In this document: piece after piece, positions 57,251 through 64,000 of the stretch
How the letters are laid out: the number at the start of each line of letters is the position of its first letter
Position numbering within the stretch: position 1 is the first letter of the stretch
NCBI GenBank assembly: GCA_024707265.1
Contig: JANQAB010000003.1
Coordinates: forward strand, 930,001 to 994,000
DNA from: Sporocytophaga sp.
GTDB lineage: Bacteria > Bacteroidota > Bacteroidia > Cytophagales > Cytophagaceae
Length of the DNA stretch: 64,000 nucleotides
Direction: 5' to 3'
Made by a program: the position numbers and the translations under genes
Notes under the pieces: model-generated
What the model saw: the letters and a program-made list of their open reading frames with translations, nothing else
Databases searched by the model: none
What the model was told of the DNA's origin: nothing

Positions 57251-57667
57251 CTAACAAATTGTCAGCTTCTTAAAAAGTCGATATACGGTAAGGTCCTTTT
57301 CCTTAAAAACTTCAATAGAATCCATGATGCGATTTACCAGCATCAGCCCTAGGCCTCCTTTTCTCTTTTCCTTTACAAGCTGATTGATGTCTGGTTCACT
57401 GTATTGAGTATGATCAAACGGAGCACCCTTGTCAGAGATTTCAAAGGTGAGTCCATCACAGGTTTCTGAAATAAGGAGATTAAGGTGAAGATTTTCGTCG
57501 CAGTTATTGGAATGTATAATACGGTTTGCGCAGATTTCATCAACAGCAAGTACAAGCAAATTCACCTCAATTTCAGGCAAATGAAGATCAGTGAGGGTTT
57601 GAGTTACAAACCTCCTGATTTCCTTAAGACTTTCTTTTGTACAAGCTATGCGCAATTTATGATTCAT
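57251..57667 (-). CDS. RsbW/SpoIIAB-like serine kinase (HATPase_c_2)
   Basis: 138 residues of the GHKL anti-sigma-kinase type: N box AVDEICANRIIHSNN, G1 box EISDKGAPFDHT and G2 box RKGGLGLMLVNRIMD. It should phosphorylate the STAS protein encoded upstream and bind a partner in its absence. Its start overlaps the STAS gene stop by 11 bases. No sigma factor gene is nearby, so the output may be something other than a sigma factor. Confidence 0.88.
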   Translation of the reverse strand: MNHKLRIACTKESLKEIRRFVTQTLTDLHLPEIEVNLLVLAVDEICANRIIHSNNCDENLHLNLLISETCDGLTFEISDKGAPFDHTQYSEPDINQLVKEKRKGGLGLMLVNRIMDSIEVFKEKDLTVYRLFKKLTIC

Positions 57668-57998
57668 TTATTAATGTCTTCGCTGCTTCTTTCGAATCTA
57701 CAATCTGTATCAGTTCATCGAGGCCCAGAATCTGAAATACATTTTTTACCTTCTTACTTAGATTAAACAGAACCATTGAGATTTTGTTATTTTCAAAGTC
57801 CTGTATGTATGACATAAAGACTCCCAGCCCAGCTGAAGATATGTAGTTAAGATTTGTACAATCGATAAGAATTTTCTTTTCTCCTGCAGAAACCGCCTCT
57901 GAAATTGCTTTGTCTAAATTGATACATGAACTTGCATCAAGATCTCCTTCAATTCCTATAAGGTAAATTTCCTCTTCTTTCCCAATTGAAATATTCAT
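57657..57998 (-). CDS. STAS-domain anti-sigma factor antagonist (RsbV-like)
   Basis: 113 residues. The STAS fold shows LIGIEGDLDASSCINLDKAI and ILIDCTNLNYISSAGLGVFM. By alignment with Bacillus RsbV, the phosphorylated serine is Ser55 in the ISSAGLG segment, which the kinase modifies and the phosphatase encoded upstream restores. It is part of the three-gene module with the kinase and phosphatase. Confidence 0.9.
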   Translation of the reverse strand: MNISIGKEEEIYLIGIEGDLDASSCINLDKAISEAVSAGEKKILIDCTNLNYISSAGLGVFMSYIQDFENNKISMVLFNLSKKVKNVFQILGLDELIQIVDSKEAAKTLINES

Positions 57999-58035
57999 TG
58001 CTTTTTACGGTTATTCGATAAAGTTGGTTTTCAGC

Positions 58036-60087
58036 TTATACAAATTTGATTATTAAGAATGTATAATCGTCGTGAAGTGCTTGAGTTCCTGTGAATTCGT
58101 AGAACTTTTCGAGTATTAAGTTGCTGATTTCCTTGGTATTTAAGCCGTGGTGAATATATAAAAGATTTTTTAATTTGTCAAAACCGAACTCTTCACCTAA
58201 CTCATTCGTCGCTTCAATAATTCCATCTGTATATAGGATCAGAATATCCCCTTTATTATAGCTTATCTTTTTCTTTTCTATGTGTTTGGAATAGTCCTTA
58301 TTTCTGATGATCCCTAAACCTAAACCCTTGCTTTTCAGATAACTTATCTCACCAGTATGGCTATTAAAGAATAAGGCGGGACAGTGCCCTGCCCTGGCAA
58401 TTTCAATGGTTTGATTTTCGGTATCTATACTCAGAAAAGTAAGAGTGATAAATGAGGACTTTTCCAATCCTCTGCCCAGAGCTTTATTTGCCTGGACCAT
58501 GAATTCGTCAGGTGGGATTCCCGTTTGAACCAGACTTTGGAACACTCCTTTCATCTGTGCCATGGTAAATGCCGCTGAGGTACCGTTACCGGATACGTCT
58601 CCAATTACCATTGCGATTTTCTTATCGGAATATTCGTAAAAATCATAATAATCACCTCCCACCTCATCGGCAGCTTTGGTGAAAGCTGTGATTTGCAAGT
58701 TGATATTAAAAATCAGACTTTGAGGCAAAAGGCTTTTTTGTACTTCTTTGGCAATTTTAAGTTCTTCCTGATATCTTTCTGTTGCAACCGCCTCATCGAT
58801 CAACCTGAAGTTTTTGATCGCTATACTTGCCTGACTCACGAAGCTGCAGATTATATCCACCATCTCTTTATCAAATCCATCCGTCTCATTTTTAAGTAAG
58901 ACTAAAGTTCCCAGCTTCTGTTTGTGGCTGTATAAAGGAATAATCAGCAGGGATTTGAAAGGAAGTTTCTGAATTCTTTCCGAGTGTTCCAGACTTTTGG
59001 CATCCTTTATATACTGAGGCTGATTATCAATATTAAAGTGATTTTTTCTCAGGACTTTTTTAATTTCAAAGACATCTATTTCACTTATCCCCTTATTGAT
59101 AAATGCCTTAAAATTACCTTTTTCATCCACAATCTCCAGCCAGCCAGCATTGGCAAAAATGGTACTCAAGCTGCTGTCAATCAGAATTTCATGCACTTCA
59201 TCTTCCTTATTTCCAAGCTGAATAGACTGACTCAACTTTTGAAATATCATTACCTCTCCAAATTTCTGTTCAAAAACAGACGACGTAGGAAGGTTGAACA
59301 ATAACACAAGCAGCGCTGAAAAACAGTTTAAAAGGATAAAGGAAGAAACACCTCCAATAAACAGGTTCTGAGCGAGGTCTATAATAAGGATTGTACCAAA
59401 ATGCTGTTCATAAATCTGTTGTAAAAAGGTAAATCCGATTACAATGATCAGTACGATCAGCAAAATGCTCTGCCATTTTTGCTTATAATTCAGGAATGCT
59501 ACCCATTTAAGATTAAAAGAGAGTATCATTCCGAAAAGGAAGAGCGGAATTGCATACAGATATATCTTAAAATTAAAGATATCGAAATAGGCAAAATTGG
59601 TCAGCATGCTCAACAGAGCCAGCAATTCAAAAACGAGCCAAATCATATTGAGCTGTTTACTCTTCTGATACAGGATCATTTTTTTCCATACATAAAATCC
59701 ATTGGCAAGAAATACTGTTACCAGGGCTATGTTGAAATGGTATATGAGGTTATTGAACAGCAGGTTCTTCTTGAAAACAGGAGTGCCGAACAAAAACAGC
59801 ATAAACTTGACCAGCAAACTAATAAGGATAGTTGTAGCTCCGAATATGAATACCTGCCAGAGCATCTCTATAAAATTAGAGCTCTTTTTCTGACCAATAT
59901 TAATTTTAAACAGAAGGAATGTAAACAGGAAAAAACTTGTAAGAAGCACATTTCTCCAGAAGTCTGTCAGATAGAAATCAAAAACATGACTTAATGAGTA
60001 TAATGTCAGCAGGTCTCCTATAACCAAGGCTAACCAACTGACAATTGAAATTATCAGGTAAAGTTTAAAATACCCTTTAACAGACAT
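58036..60087 (-). CDS. membrane-bound SpoIIE-type PP2C phosphatase (RsbU-like) with GAF domain
   Basis: 683 residues: about seven to eight membrane segments in the first 265, a GAF-like sensory domain (about 275-430, with IIPLYSHKQKLGTLVLLKNE), then a SpoIIE-type PP2C domain with EVQKSLLPQS, ADEVGGDYYDFYEYSD, AMVIGDVSGNGTSAAFTMAQ and ILILYTDGIIEATNELGEEF. It probably dephosphorylates the downstream STAS protein on sensing an envelope or small-molecule signal. It is the first gene of the operon phosphatase-STAS-kinase. Confidence 0.9.
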   Translation of the reverse strand: MSVKGYFKLYLIISIVSWLALVIGDLLTLYSLSHVFDFYLTDFWRNVLLTSFFLFTFLLFKINIGQKKSSNFIEMLWQVFIFGATTILISLLVKFMLFLFGTPVFKKNLLFNNLIYHFNIALVTVFLANGFYVWKKMILYQKSKQLNMIWLVFELLALLSMLTNFAYFDIFNFKIYLYAIPLFLFGMILSFNLKWVAFLNYKQKWQSILLIVLIIVIGFTFLQQIYEQHFGTILIIDLAQNLFIGGVSSFILLNCFSALLVLLFNLPTSSVFEQKFGEVMIFQKLSQSIQLGNKEDEVHEILIDSSLSTIFANAGWLEIVDEKGNFKAFINKGISEIDVFEIKKVLRKNHFNIDNQPQYIKDAKSLEHSERIQKLPFKSLLIIPLYSHKQKLGTLVLLKNETDGFDKEMVDIICSFVSQASIAIKNFRLIDEAVATERYQEELKIAKEVQKSLLPQSLIFNINLQITAFTKAADEVGGDYYDFYEYSDKKIAMVIGDVSGNGTSAAFTMAQMKGVFQSLVQTGIPPDEFMVQANKALGRGLEKSSFITLTFLSIDTENQTIEIARAGHCPALFFNSHTGEISYLKSKGLGLGIIRNKDYSKHIEKKKISYNKGDILILYTDGIIEATNELGEEFGFDKLKNLLYIHHGLNTKEISNLILEKFYEFTGTQALHDDYTFLIIKFV

Positions 60088-60159
60088 TCGAAATCAGCGA
60101 TCCTTTGAGTTTAAAAAAATTTCTTTTAATTCAATATTTATAATCCTTTTCAGACAAAT

Positions 60160-60199
60160 CACCTCTTGAATCATTATTAGAATAATGACACAAAAGGTG
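60160..60199 (-). terminator. weak hairpin after guaB
   Basis: CACCT (60160-60164) with AGGTG (60195-60199) and inner TCATTAT / ATAATGA (60171-60177, 60182-60188) form an interrupted stem just downstream of the minus-strand guaB. No long T tract follows. Confidence 0.4.
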
Positions 60200-60231
60200 A
60201 AATTACTAAAAGATTAATATAACTTTTGTTT

Positions 60232-61704
60232 TTATCTGGAACTATAGTTCGGAGCCTCTCTGGTGATATGAACATCATGAGGATGGCTTTCTTTAACTCC
60301 CGCAGCTGTAATCTTTACGAATCTGGCTCTCTTAAGTGCTTCAATGTCTTTTGCTCCGCAATATCCCATCCCAGCTTTAAGACCACCGATCATCTGATAA
60401 ATAACTTCCGACACAAGGCCTTTGTATGGAACCCTTCCAACGATTCCTTCAGGAACAAGCTTCTTCACTGAATCTTCTGCATCCTGGAAATATCTGTCTT
60501 TTGAACCATCTTCCATAGCCTCAAGAGATCCCATACCTCTATAGGATTTGAATTTTCTTCCTTCGTATATGATTACTTCACCTGGAGCTTCTTCAGTTCC
60601 TGCCAGTAAAGAACCAACCATCACACTGCTCGCACCACCGGCAATTGCTTTAACAATATCTCCGGAGAACCTTACACCACCATCAGCAATGATTGGCACA
60701 TTCAATTTTTCTACTGCTTTTGCAGATTCATATACCGCAGAAAGCTGAGGCATCCCAACACCTGCAATGATACGCGTAGTACAAATACTACCGGGACCTA
60801 TTCCAACCTTTACCGCGTCAGCGCCTGCCTGTGCAAGGCGAAGAGCAGCTTCCCCCGTAGCTACATTACCAGCAACCACTTCAAGGTTAGGAAATTCTGT
60901 TTTTATTTTTTCTACAGCCTGGATCACATATATTGAGTGTCCATGTGCAGTATCAAGACTTATAAGATCCACTCCTGCTTTTACAAGAGCTTTAATTCTA
61001 TCTATAAGATCAGGAGTTACACCAACTGCTGCACCACATCTTAATCTTCCAAACTGATCCTTGCATGCCTCTGGTCTCCCTTTTTTCTTAAGGATGTCTT
61101 TATAAGTGATTAATCCAATTAACTTATAGTTTTTATCAACAACTGGCAATTTTTCAATCTTGAATTCCTGCAGGATTTCTTCTGCTTTTATAAGATCTAT
61201 TCCCTCATTTGCAGTGATCAGATTTTCTTTGGTCATGATCTCAGTGACCTTCTTAGTCTTAGTCTTTTCGAATCTTAAATCTCTGTTGGTTAAAATTCCG
61301 GCAAGAACTCCATCTCCCTTGATAACAGGAATACCTCCGATTTTAAATTCCTCCATGATCTGCAGAGCATCTCCAAGAGTAGCATCTTCACTTAAAGTGA
61401 TAGGATCCAGGATCATACCGCTTTCTGAACGCTTTACTCTTTTTACCTGATCAGCCTGTTTTTCGATGGACATATTCTTGTGAATAAATCCAATACCTCC
61501 CAGGTGAGCCATAGCAATTGCCATTTCGTACTCAGTCACAGTATCCATAGCGGAAGACACCAACGGAATATTGATTTGTATATTCTTGGTAAGTTGAGAT
61601 ACTGTACTTGTTTCGCGTGGAAGGATTTCCGAGAACGCAGGTAATAACAATACGTCGTCGTATGTTAAAGCCTCAAAAAGGAATTTAGAAGAATCTAGAG
61701 ACAT
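60232..61704 (-). CDS. guaB: inosine-5'-monophosphate dehydrogenase
   Basis: NAD-dependent oxidation of IMP to XMP, committed step of GTP synthesis. 490 residues: TIM barrel interrupted by two CBS domains (about 95-205; [39 protein letters not shown]), catalytic Cys in [36 protein letters not shown] and the flap [23 protein letters not shown] at 61704. It stands alone between the Rsb-like module and the ThiF/MoeB gene. No anomalies. Confidence 0.96.
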   Translation of the reverse strand: MSLDSSKFLFEALTYDDVLLLPAFSEILPRETSTVSQLTKNIQINIPLVSSAMDTVTEYEMAIAMAHLGGIGFIHKNMSIEKQADQVKRVKRSESGMILDPITLSEDATLGDALQIMEEFKIGGIPVIKGDGVLAGILTNRDLRFEKTKTKKVTEIMTKENLITANEGIDLIKAEEILQEFKIEKLPVVDKNYKLIGLITYKDILKKKGRPEACKDQFGRLRCGAAVGVTPDLIDRIKALVKAGVDLISLDTAHGHSIYVIQAVEKIKTEFPNLEVVAGNVATGEAALRLAQAGADAVKVGIGPGSICTTRIIAGVGMPQLSAVYESAKAVEKLNVPIIADGGVRFSGDIVKAIAGGASSVMVGSLLAGTEEAPGEVIIYEGRKFKSYRGMGSLEAMEDGSKDRYFQDAEDSVKKLVPEGIVGRVPYKGLVSEVIYQMIGGLKAGMGYCGAKDIEALKRARFVKITAAGVKESHPHDVHITREAPNYSSR

Positions 61705-61862
61705 TGCAAATAAATTTAAAGTATCTATTTGCCGGCCAAAATTAATTTAATTTTTTCAATATAAAAAGCTATTTAATAATAAATAAATTGGATTTTTCCC
61801 CTTTTATAATTCATTTAAGCCGGAAACATATTAAGTATCAATTCTATCTTTTTATGAATAGT

Positions 61863-62978
61863 TCAATACACGGGTATTTTTGGATCAATTTGTCTGGACC
61901 ATGCATGGATCCCTCCTTCCAGGTTATATAAATTCTTAAAGCCAAACTCTTCAGTTAAAAACTTAACTACCATGGCGCTTCTCATTCCGAGGTGACAATA
62001 TACCACTACCGGAATATTATCCGGAATCTGATCTACCTGCTGCTGAATTCTATTGACAGGTATGAGCCTTCCTCCAAGATTGCAGATCTCATATTCGTAT
62101 TCTTCCCGCACATCAAGCAAAAAGACCTTTTCTTTCTTATCCAGCTTTGCTTTAAGCTCCTGCACAGTTAGTTCTTTATAACCAGGTTCAAATTCAAGCT
62201 CTGGGATTTCGCAATTGAAATCATAATTACCAAGAGTTGTGATAGCAAAGTTTTCTTCGTTTCTCTGAAATGAAATTGCCGATGACTTTAAACTAAGCAG
62301 ATCGAAGATTAACAATTTCCCGGAAAGCGGCTCACCTATTCCCGTGATGACTTTAATAACTTCATTGGCTTGTAAGGTGCCCAATACTCCCGGCAGTACC
62401 CCAATTACTCCGGCTTCTGAGCAGGATGGCATTTCGCCAGGACCGGGAGGTTCAGGGAAAAGACAACGATAGGATGGTCCGCCTTGATAATTATATACCG
62501 ATAGCTGTCCTTCAAATTTAAAGATGGAAGCAGATACAAGTGGTTTATTCAAAATTACAGAAACATCATTGGAAAGATATCTTGTAGAAAAATTATCCGT
62601 TCCGTCTACTATGATATCGTAATTTGCAAGAATCGTCAATGCATTTTCAGAAGAAAGTCTATCCTCTATTGCAATGACATTTATGAAAGGATTTGATTTT
62701 TTTAATTTTTCAGCAGCTGTTGCGGCTTTAGACTTTCCAACATCTTCCTGATTGTATAAAACCTGACGATGTAGATTACTTTCTTCGATGATATCACCGT
62801 CAATAACACCTAACGTTCCCACACCTGCAGCAGCCAAATACATCAGAACAGGGCAACCGAGTCCGCCTGCGCCGATAACAGCCACCTTTGCAGCCTTCAG
62901 CTTTTGCTGTCCTTCTATTCCCATCTCAGGCAGAATGATGTGCCTGTTATATCTTCTTAGTTCTTCGCTGCTGAACAT
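61863..62978 (-). CDS. ThiF/MoeB-type adenylyltransferase with C-terminal rhodanese domain
   Basis: 371 residues. The N-terminal E1-like domain has the ATP-binding GAGGLGCPVLMYLAAAGVG, YNRHIILPEMGIEGQQKL at the start, IIVDGTDNFSTRYLSND and the Cys-containing PSCSEAGVIGVLPGVLG. The C-terminal rhodanese domain has VVVYCHLGMRSAMVVKFL (active Cys) and NLEGGIHAWSRQID. Such fusions adenylate and thiolate small ubiquitin-like sulfur carriers (ThiS or MoaD). thiH, a thiazole gene, lies 0.5 kb further on the same strand, so a thiamine role is favoured. The ATG is at 62978. Confidence 0.9.
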   Translation of the reverse strand: MFSSEELRRYNRHIILPEMGIEGQQKLKAAKVAVIGAGGLGCPVLMYLAAAGVGTLGVIDGDIIEESNLHRQVLYNQEDVGKSKAATAAEKLKKSNPFINVIAIEDRLSSENALTILANYDIIVDGTDNFSTRYLSNDVSVILNKPLVSASIFKFEGQLSVYNYQGGPSYRCLFPEPPGPGEMPSCSEAGVIGVLPGVLGTLQANEVIKVITGIGEPLSGKLLIFDLLSLKSSAISFQRNEENFAITTLGNYDFNCEIPELEFEPGYKELTVQELKAKLDKKEKVFLLDVREEYEYEICNLGGRLIPVNRIQQQVDQIPDNIPVVVYCHLGMRSAMVVKFLTEEFGFKNLYNLEGGIHAWSRQIDPKIPVY

Positions 62979-63081
62979 AATTTAACATTAATTATGGTTG
63001 TATCTGGTAATAATTAATTACAGATTGTGGTAATACTTTGCTTCAGAGTAATTATCAAATCTGGGTATCTCTCATGGTTAA

Positions 63082-63130
63082 GGAAAGCGATACAATCGCT
63101 TTCCTCGGAAATCCTCGCTTCAAGCGAGGA
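63082..63130. repeat. two adjacent palindromes
   Basis: GGAAAGCGAT (63082-63091) pairs with 63095-63104 (10 bp, loop ACA). TCCTCGCTT (63112-63120) pairs with AAGCGAGGA (63122-63130), loop one base, so really a slightly shorter stem. Confidence 0.8.
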
Positions 63131-63166
63131 CTATGGGAAACTTTAATAGCCTCAACTTTAAACATC

Positions 63167-63213
63167 GCAGAGGGCTCCACCCTATGCAGACATACTTTCC
63201 CCCCTTTCAGGGC
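63167..63213. repeat. diverged REP-like unit
   Basis: Hairpin A as GCAGAGGG / CCCTATGC around CTCCA (63167-63187), one mismatch from the 39.5 kb units, followed by a CCC / GGG hairpin B-like part. Same overall order as the tandem units at 39493-39705. Confidence 0.75.
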
Positions 63214-63232
63214 TCTGATAGTCTCTTACTCT

Positions 63233-63369
63233 GCTGGTTCAAGCAATCCTCGCTAGGACCTATTATGAATCAAGCATCCGCTTGATCCAATATTTTACTA
63301 TTGATTATTTATGTTATTAAGCGGACGCTTGAATGTTTTGGGTACAAGCGAGGACGCTTGAACCAGCCG
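63233..63369. repeat. 137-bp segment bounded by a 20-bp inverted repeat (MITE-like)
   Basis: GCTGGTTCAAGC and TCCTCGCT (63233-63244, 63247-63254) match AGCGAGGACGCTTGAACCAGC (63348-63369, read in parts) in reverse complement with one gap. The interior holds a small hairpin ATCAAGC / GCTTGAT (63269-63275, 63280-63286). The right inverted-repeat arm is followed by another copy of its core (63382-63399). Confidence 0.65.
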
Positions 63370-63440
63370 AGTCCAAACGAAGACGCTTGAACCAGCCGAA
63401 GTTTCAACTCTACCTATAACTTAAAAGACCTCATCCTAAA

Positions 63441-63462
63441 TCCTTCTCCTGAAGGAGAAGGA
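63441..63462. repeat. TCCTTCTCCT palindrome within a widespread repeat type
   Basis: TCCTTCTCCT (63441-63450) and AGGAGAAGGA (63453-63462) form a stem with a two-base centre. With its left flank CCTCATCCTAAA it resembles a dispersed intergenic repeat known in several phyla. Confidence 0.7.
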
Positions 63463-63522
63463 CTTGAACTTAGCCGAAACTTTAAAGTTTATACTTTAAG
63501 CTTTGTGCCTTACGCTTTCAGC

Positions 63523-64000
63523 TTAAAGTCCCTGGTCCCAATCTTTCCAGACCACTTCATACCCCTGATCTCTAATCATAGAAGCTACTTCCTGAGGTGT
63601 TCTTTCATCGGAAATTTCGAATTGTTCCAAAGCATCTGTATTAGAAGCATATCCTCCAGGATCTGTTTTAGAGCCTGCGCTCACAGTAGTAATACCAAGC
63701 TTGACAATGTTATTTCTGAATTTCTCGCTTTCTCTGGTTGATATAGTCAACTCCAACTCTTCATTAAAAATTCTATAAGCACAGATCAGCTGCACGAGCT
63801 CTCTGTCTGACATGTCTACCTTAGGCTCTTTTCCTGCGTAAGGACGAAGGCGAGGGAATGAAACGCTGTATTTTGTTTTCCAGTAAGTCTTTTCAAGATA
63901 ATCAAGATGAAGGGCATTGAAGAAAGAGTCTGTTCTCCAGTCTTCAAGTCCTATCAATACACCAAGACCTATTTTATGTACACCTGATCTACCTAAACGA
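63523..64000 (-). CDS. thiH: 2-iminoacetate synthase ThiH, C-terminal part, cut by window edge
   Basis: Radical-SAM enzyme of thiazole synthesis from tyrosine. The final 159 residues are present, in frame to base 64000: RLGRSGVHKIGLGVLIGLED, YSVSFPRLRPYAGKEPKVDM, ISTRESEKFRNNIVKLGITT, SAGSKTDPGGYASN and a C-terminal RDQGYEVVWKDWDQGL. The radical-SAM cysteine cluster would lie in the missing N-terminal part. The stop TAA is the first part of an AAGCTTT-type repeat (63523-63525). Adjacent to the ThiF/MoeB-rhodanese gene on the same strand. Confidence 0.92.
   Translation of the reverse strand, partial: RLGRSGVHKIGLGVLIGLEDWRTDSFFNALHLDYLEKTYWKTKYSVSFPRLRPYAGKEPKVDMSDRELVQLICAYRIFNEELELTISTRESEKFRNNIVKLGITTVSAGSKTDPGGYASNTDALEQFEISDERTPQEVASMIRDQGYEVVWKDWDQGL

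Larger units (their letters stand above)
62979..63522. other. 544-base spacer filled with repeat elements
   Basis: No gene. From left to right: two palindromes (63082-63104, 63112-63130), a diverged REP-like unit (63167-63213), a 20-bp inverted repeat (63233-63254 with 63348-63369), direct repeats (63353-63370 and 63382-63399), a 10-bp palindrome (63441-63462) and an AAGCTTT-type stretch before thiH. Details are given in the separate entries. Confidence 0.8.

Noticed and set aside
59479-59994. 171-codon open frame on the plus strand opposite the RsbU-like gene
   Set aside because: It lies antisense to the membrane-helix part of a well-supported gene and its translation is low-complexity Lys/Gln-rich with no family features.
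1-64000. tRNA or rRNA genes
   Set aside because: No cloverleaf pattern or conserved rRNA stretch was recognised in any intergenic region; a computed search could still find one.

Overview
This 64 kb window looks like chromosomal DNA of a gliding, low-GC member of the Bacteroidota, probably close to the Cytophagales. The evidence is a GldH lipoprotein gene next to a PSP1/RicT gene, a secreted protein with a type IX secretion (T9SS) sorting domain, a DUF2723 protein, TTG or ATG starts with little Shine-Dalgarno signal, and several promoters of the TAnnTTTG type. It is almost entirely housekeeping DNA. I see no prophage, CRISPR array, rRNA, tRNA, complete insertion sequence or defence island.

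Layout. 0-6.6 kb (minus strand): polyprenyl synthetase (cut by the window edge), RNase R, a double ABC ATPase of the Dpp/Opp type, a DEDDy exonuclease and LipB. 6.7-10.8 kb: YraN (plus), then minus-strand envelope genes for a MORN-like protein, a DUF4919-like protein, GldH and RicT. 10.9-14.4 kb: PurD and RecQ. 14.5-16.6 kb (plus): KdsD/KpsF and a mannose-1-phosphate guanylyltransferase, a surface-sugar pair. 16.6-28 kb (minus): RlmB-type methyltransferase, DUF2723 membrane protein, T9SS cupredoxin, YifB/ComM, GmhA, an acidic small protein, phosphatidylserine decarboxylase, glutamate dehydrogenase, CdsA and a CPBP protease. 28-39.3 kb: DusB, Nfu, a dicarboxylate symporter, AroC, BatD, a 58-residue small gene, QueG, RuvB, a methyltransferase, a ZIP transporter and an SMR transporter. 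39.3-45.3 kb: REP-like repeats, PheS, an ABC-F ATPase, and a zinc-ribbon/SPFH pair resembling Bacillus YdjG/YdjI. 45.6-51.5 kb (plus): RibD, a large DNA2-like helicase and a secreted protein. 51.5-62.9 kb (minus): MoxR, a three-gene periplasmic chaperone/PPIase operon, an RsbW/RsbV/RsbU-like partner-switching module, GuaB and a ThiF/MoeB-rhodanese protein. A repeat-rich spacer and the C-terminal part of ThiH end the window.

The strongest unexplained signal is a set of twelve apparent single-base indels that split or truncate conserved genes (rnr twice, the ABC ATPase twice, recQ, the DUF2723 gene, an acidic protein gene, batD, pheS, ABC-F, the SPFH gene and the helicase). Eleven are one extra A in a run of 5-8 A, always with G directly 5' of the run on the A-rich strand. 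The twelfth is one missing C in a C run, inside a Walker A motif. The simplest reading is systematic sequence or assembly error. Composite genes are therefore annotated as single intact genes where possible.

The second signal is a set of intergenic repeats: a perfect 28-bp inverted repeat built from short repeated words, tandem 106-bp REP-like units, and a 0.5 kb spacer holding at least four palindrome or repeat types. They sit at the 3' ends of genes and probably act as terminators or as REP elements mobilised in trans.
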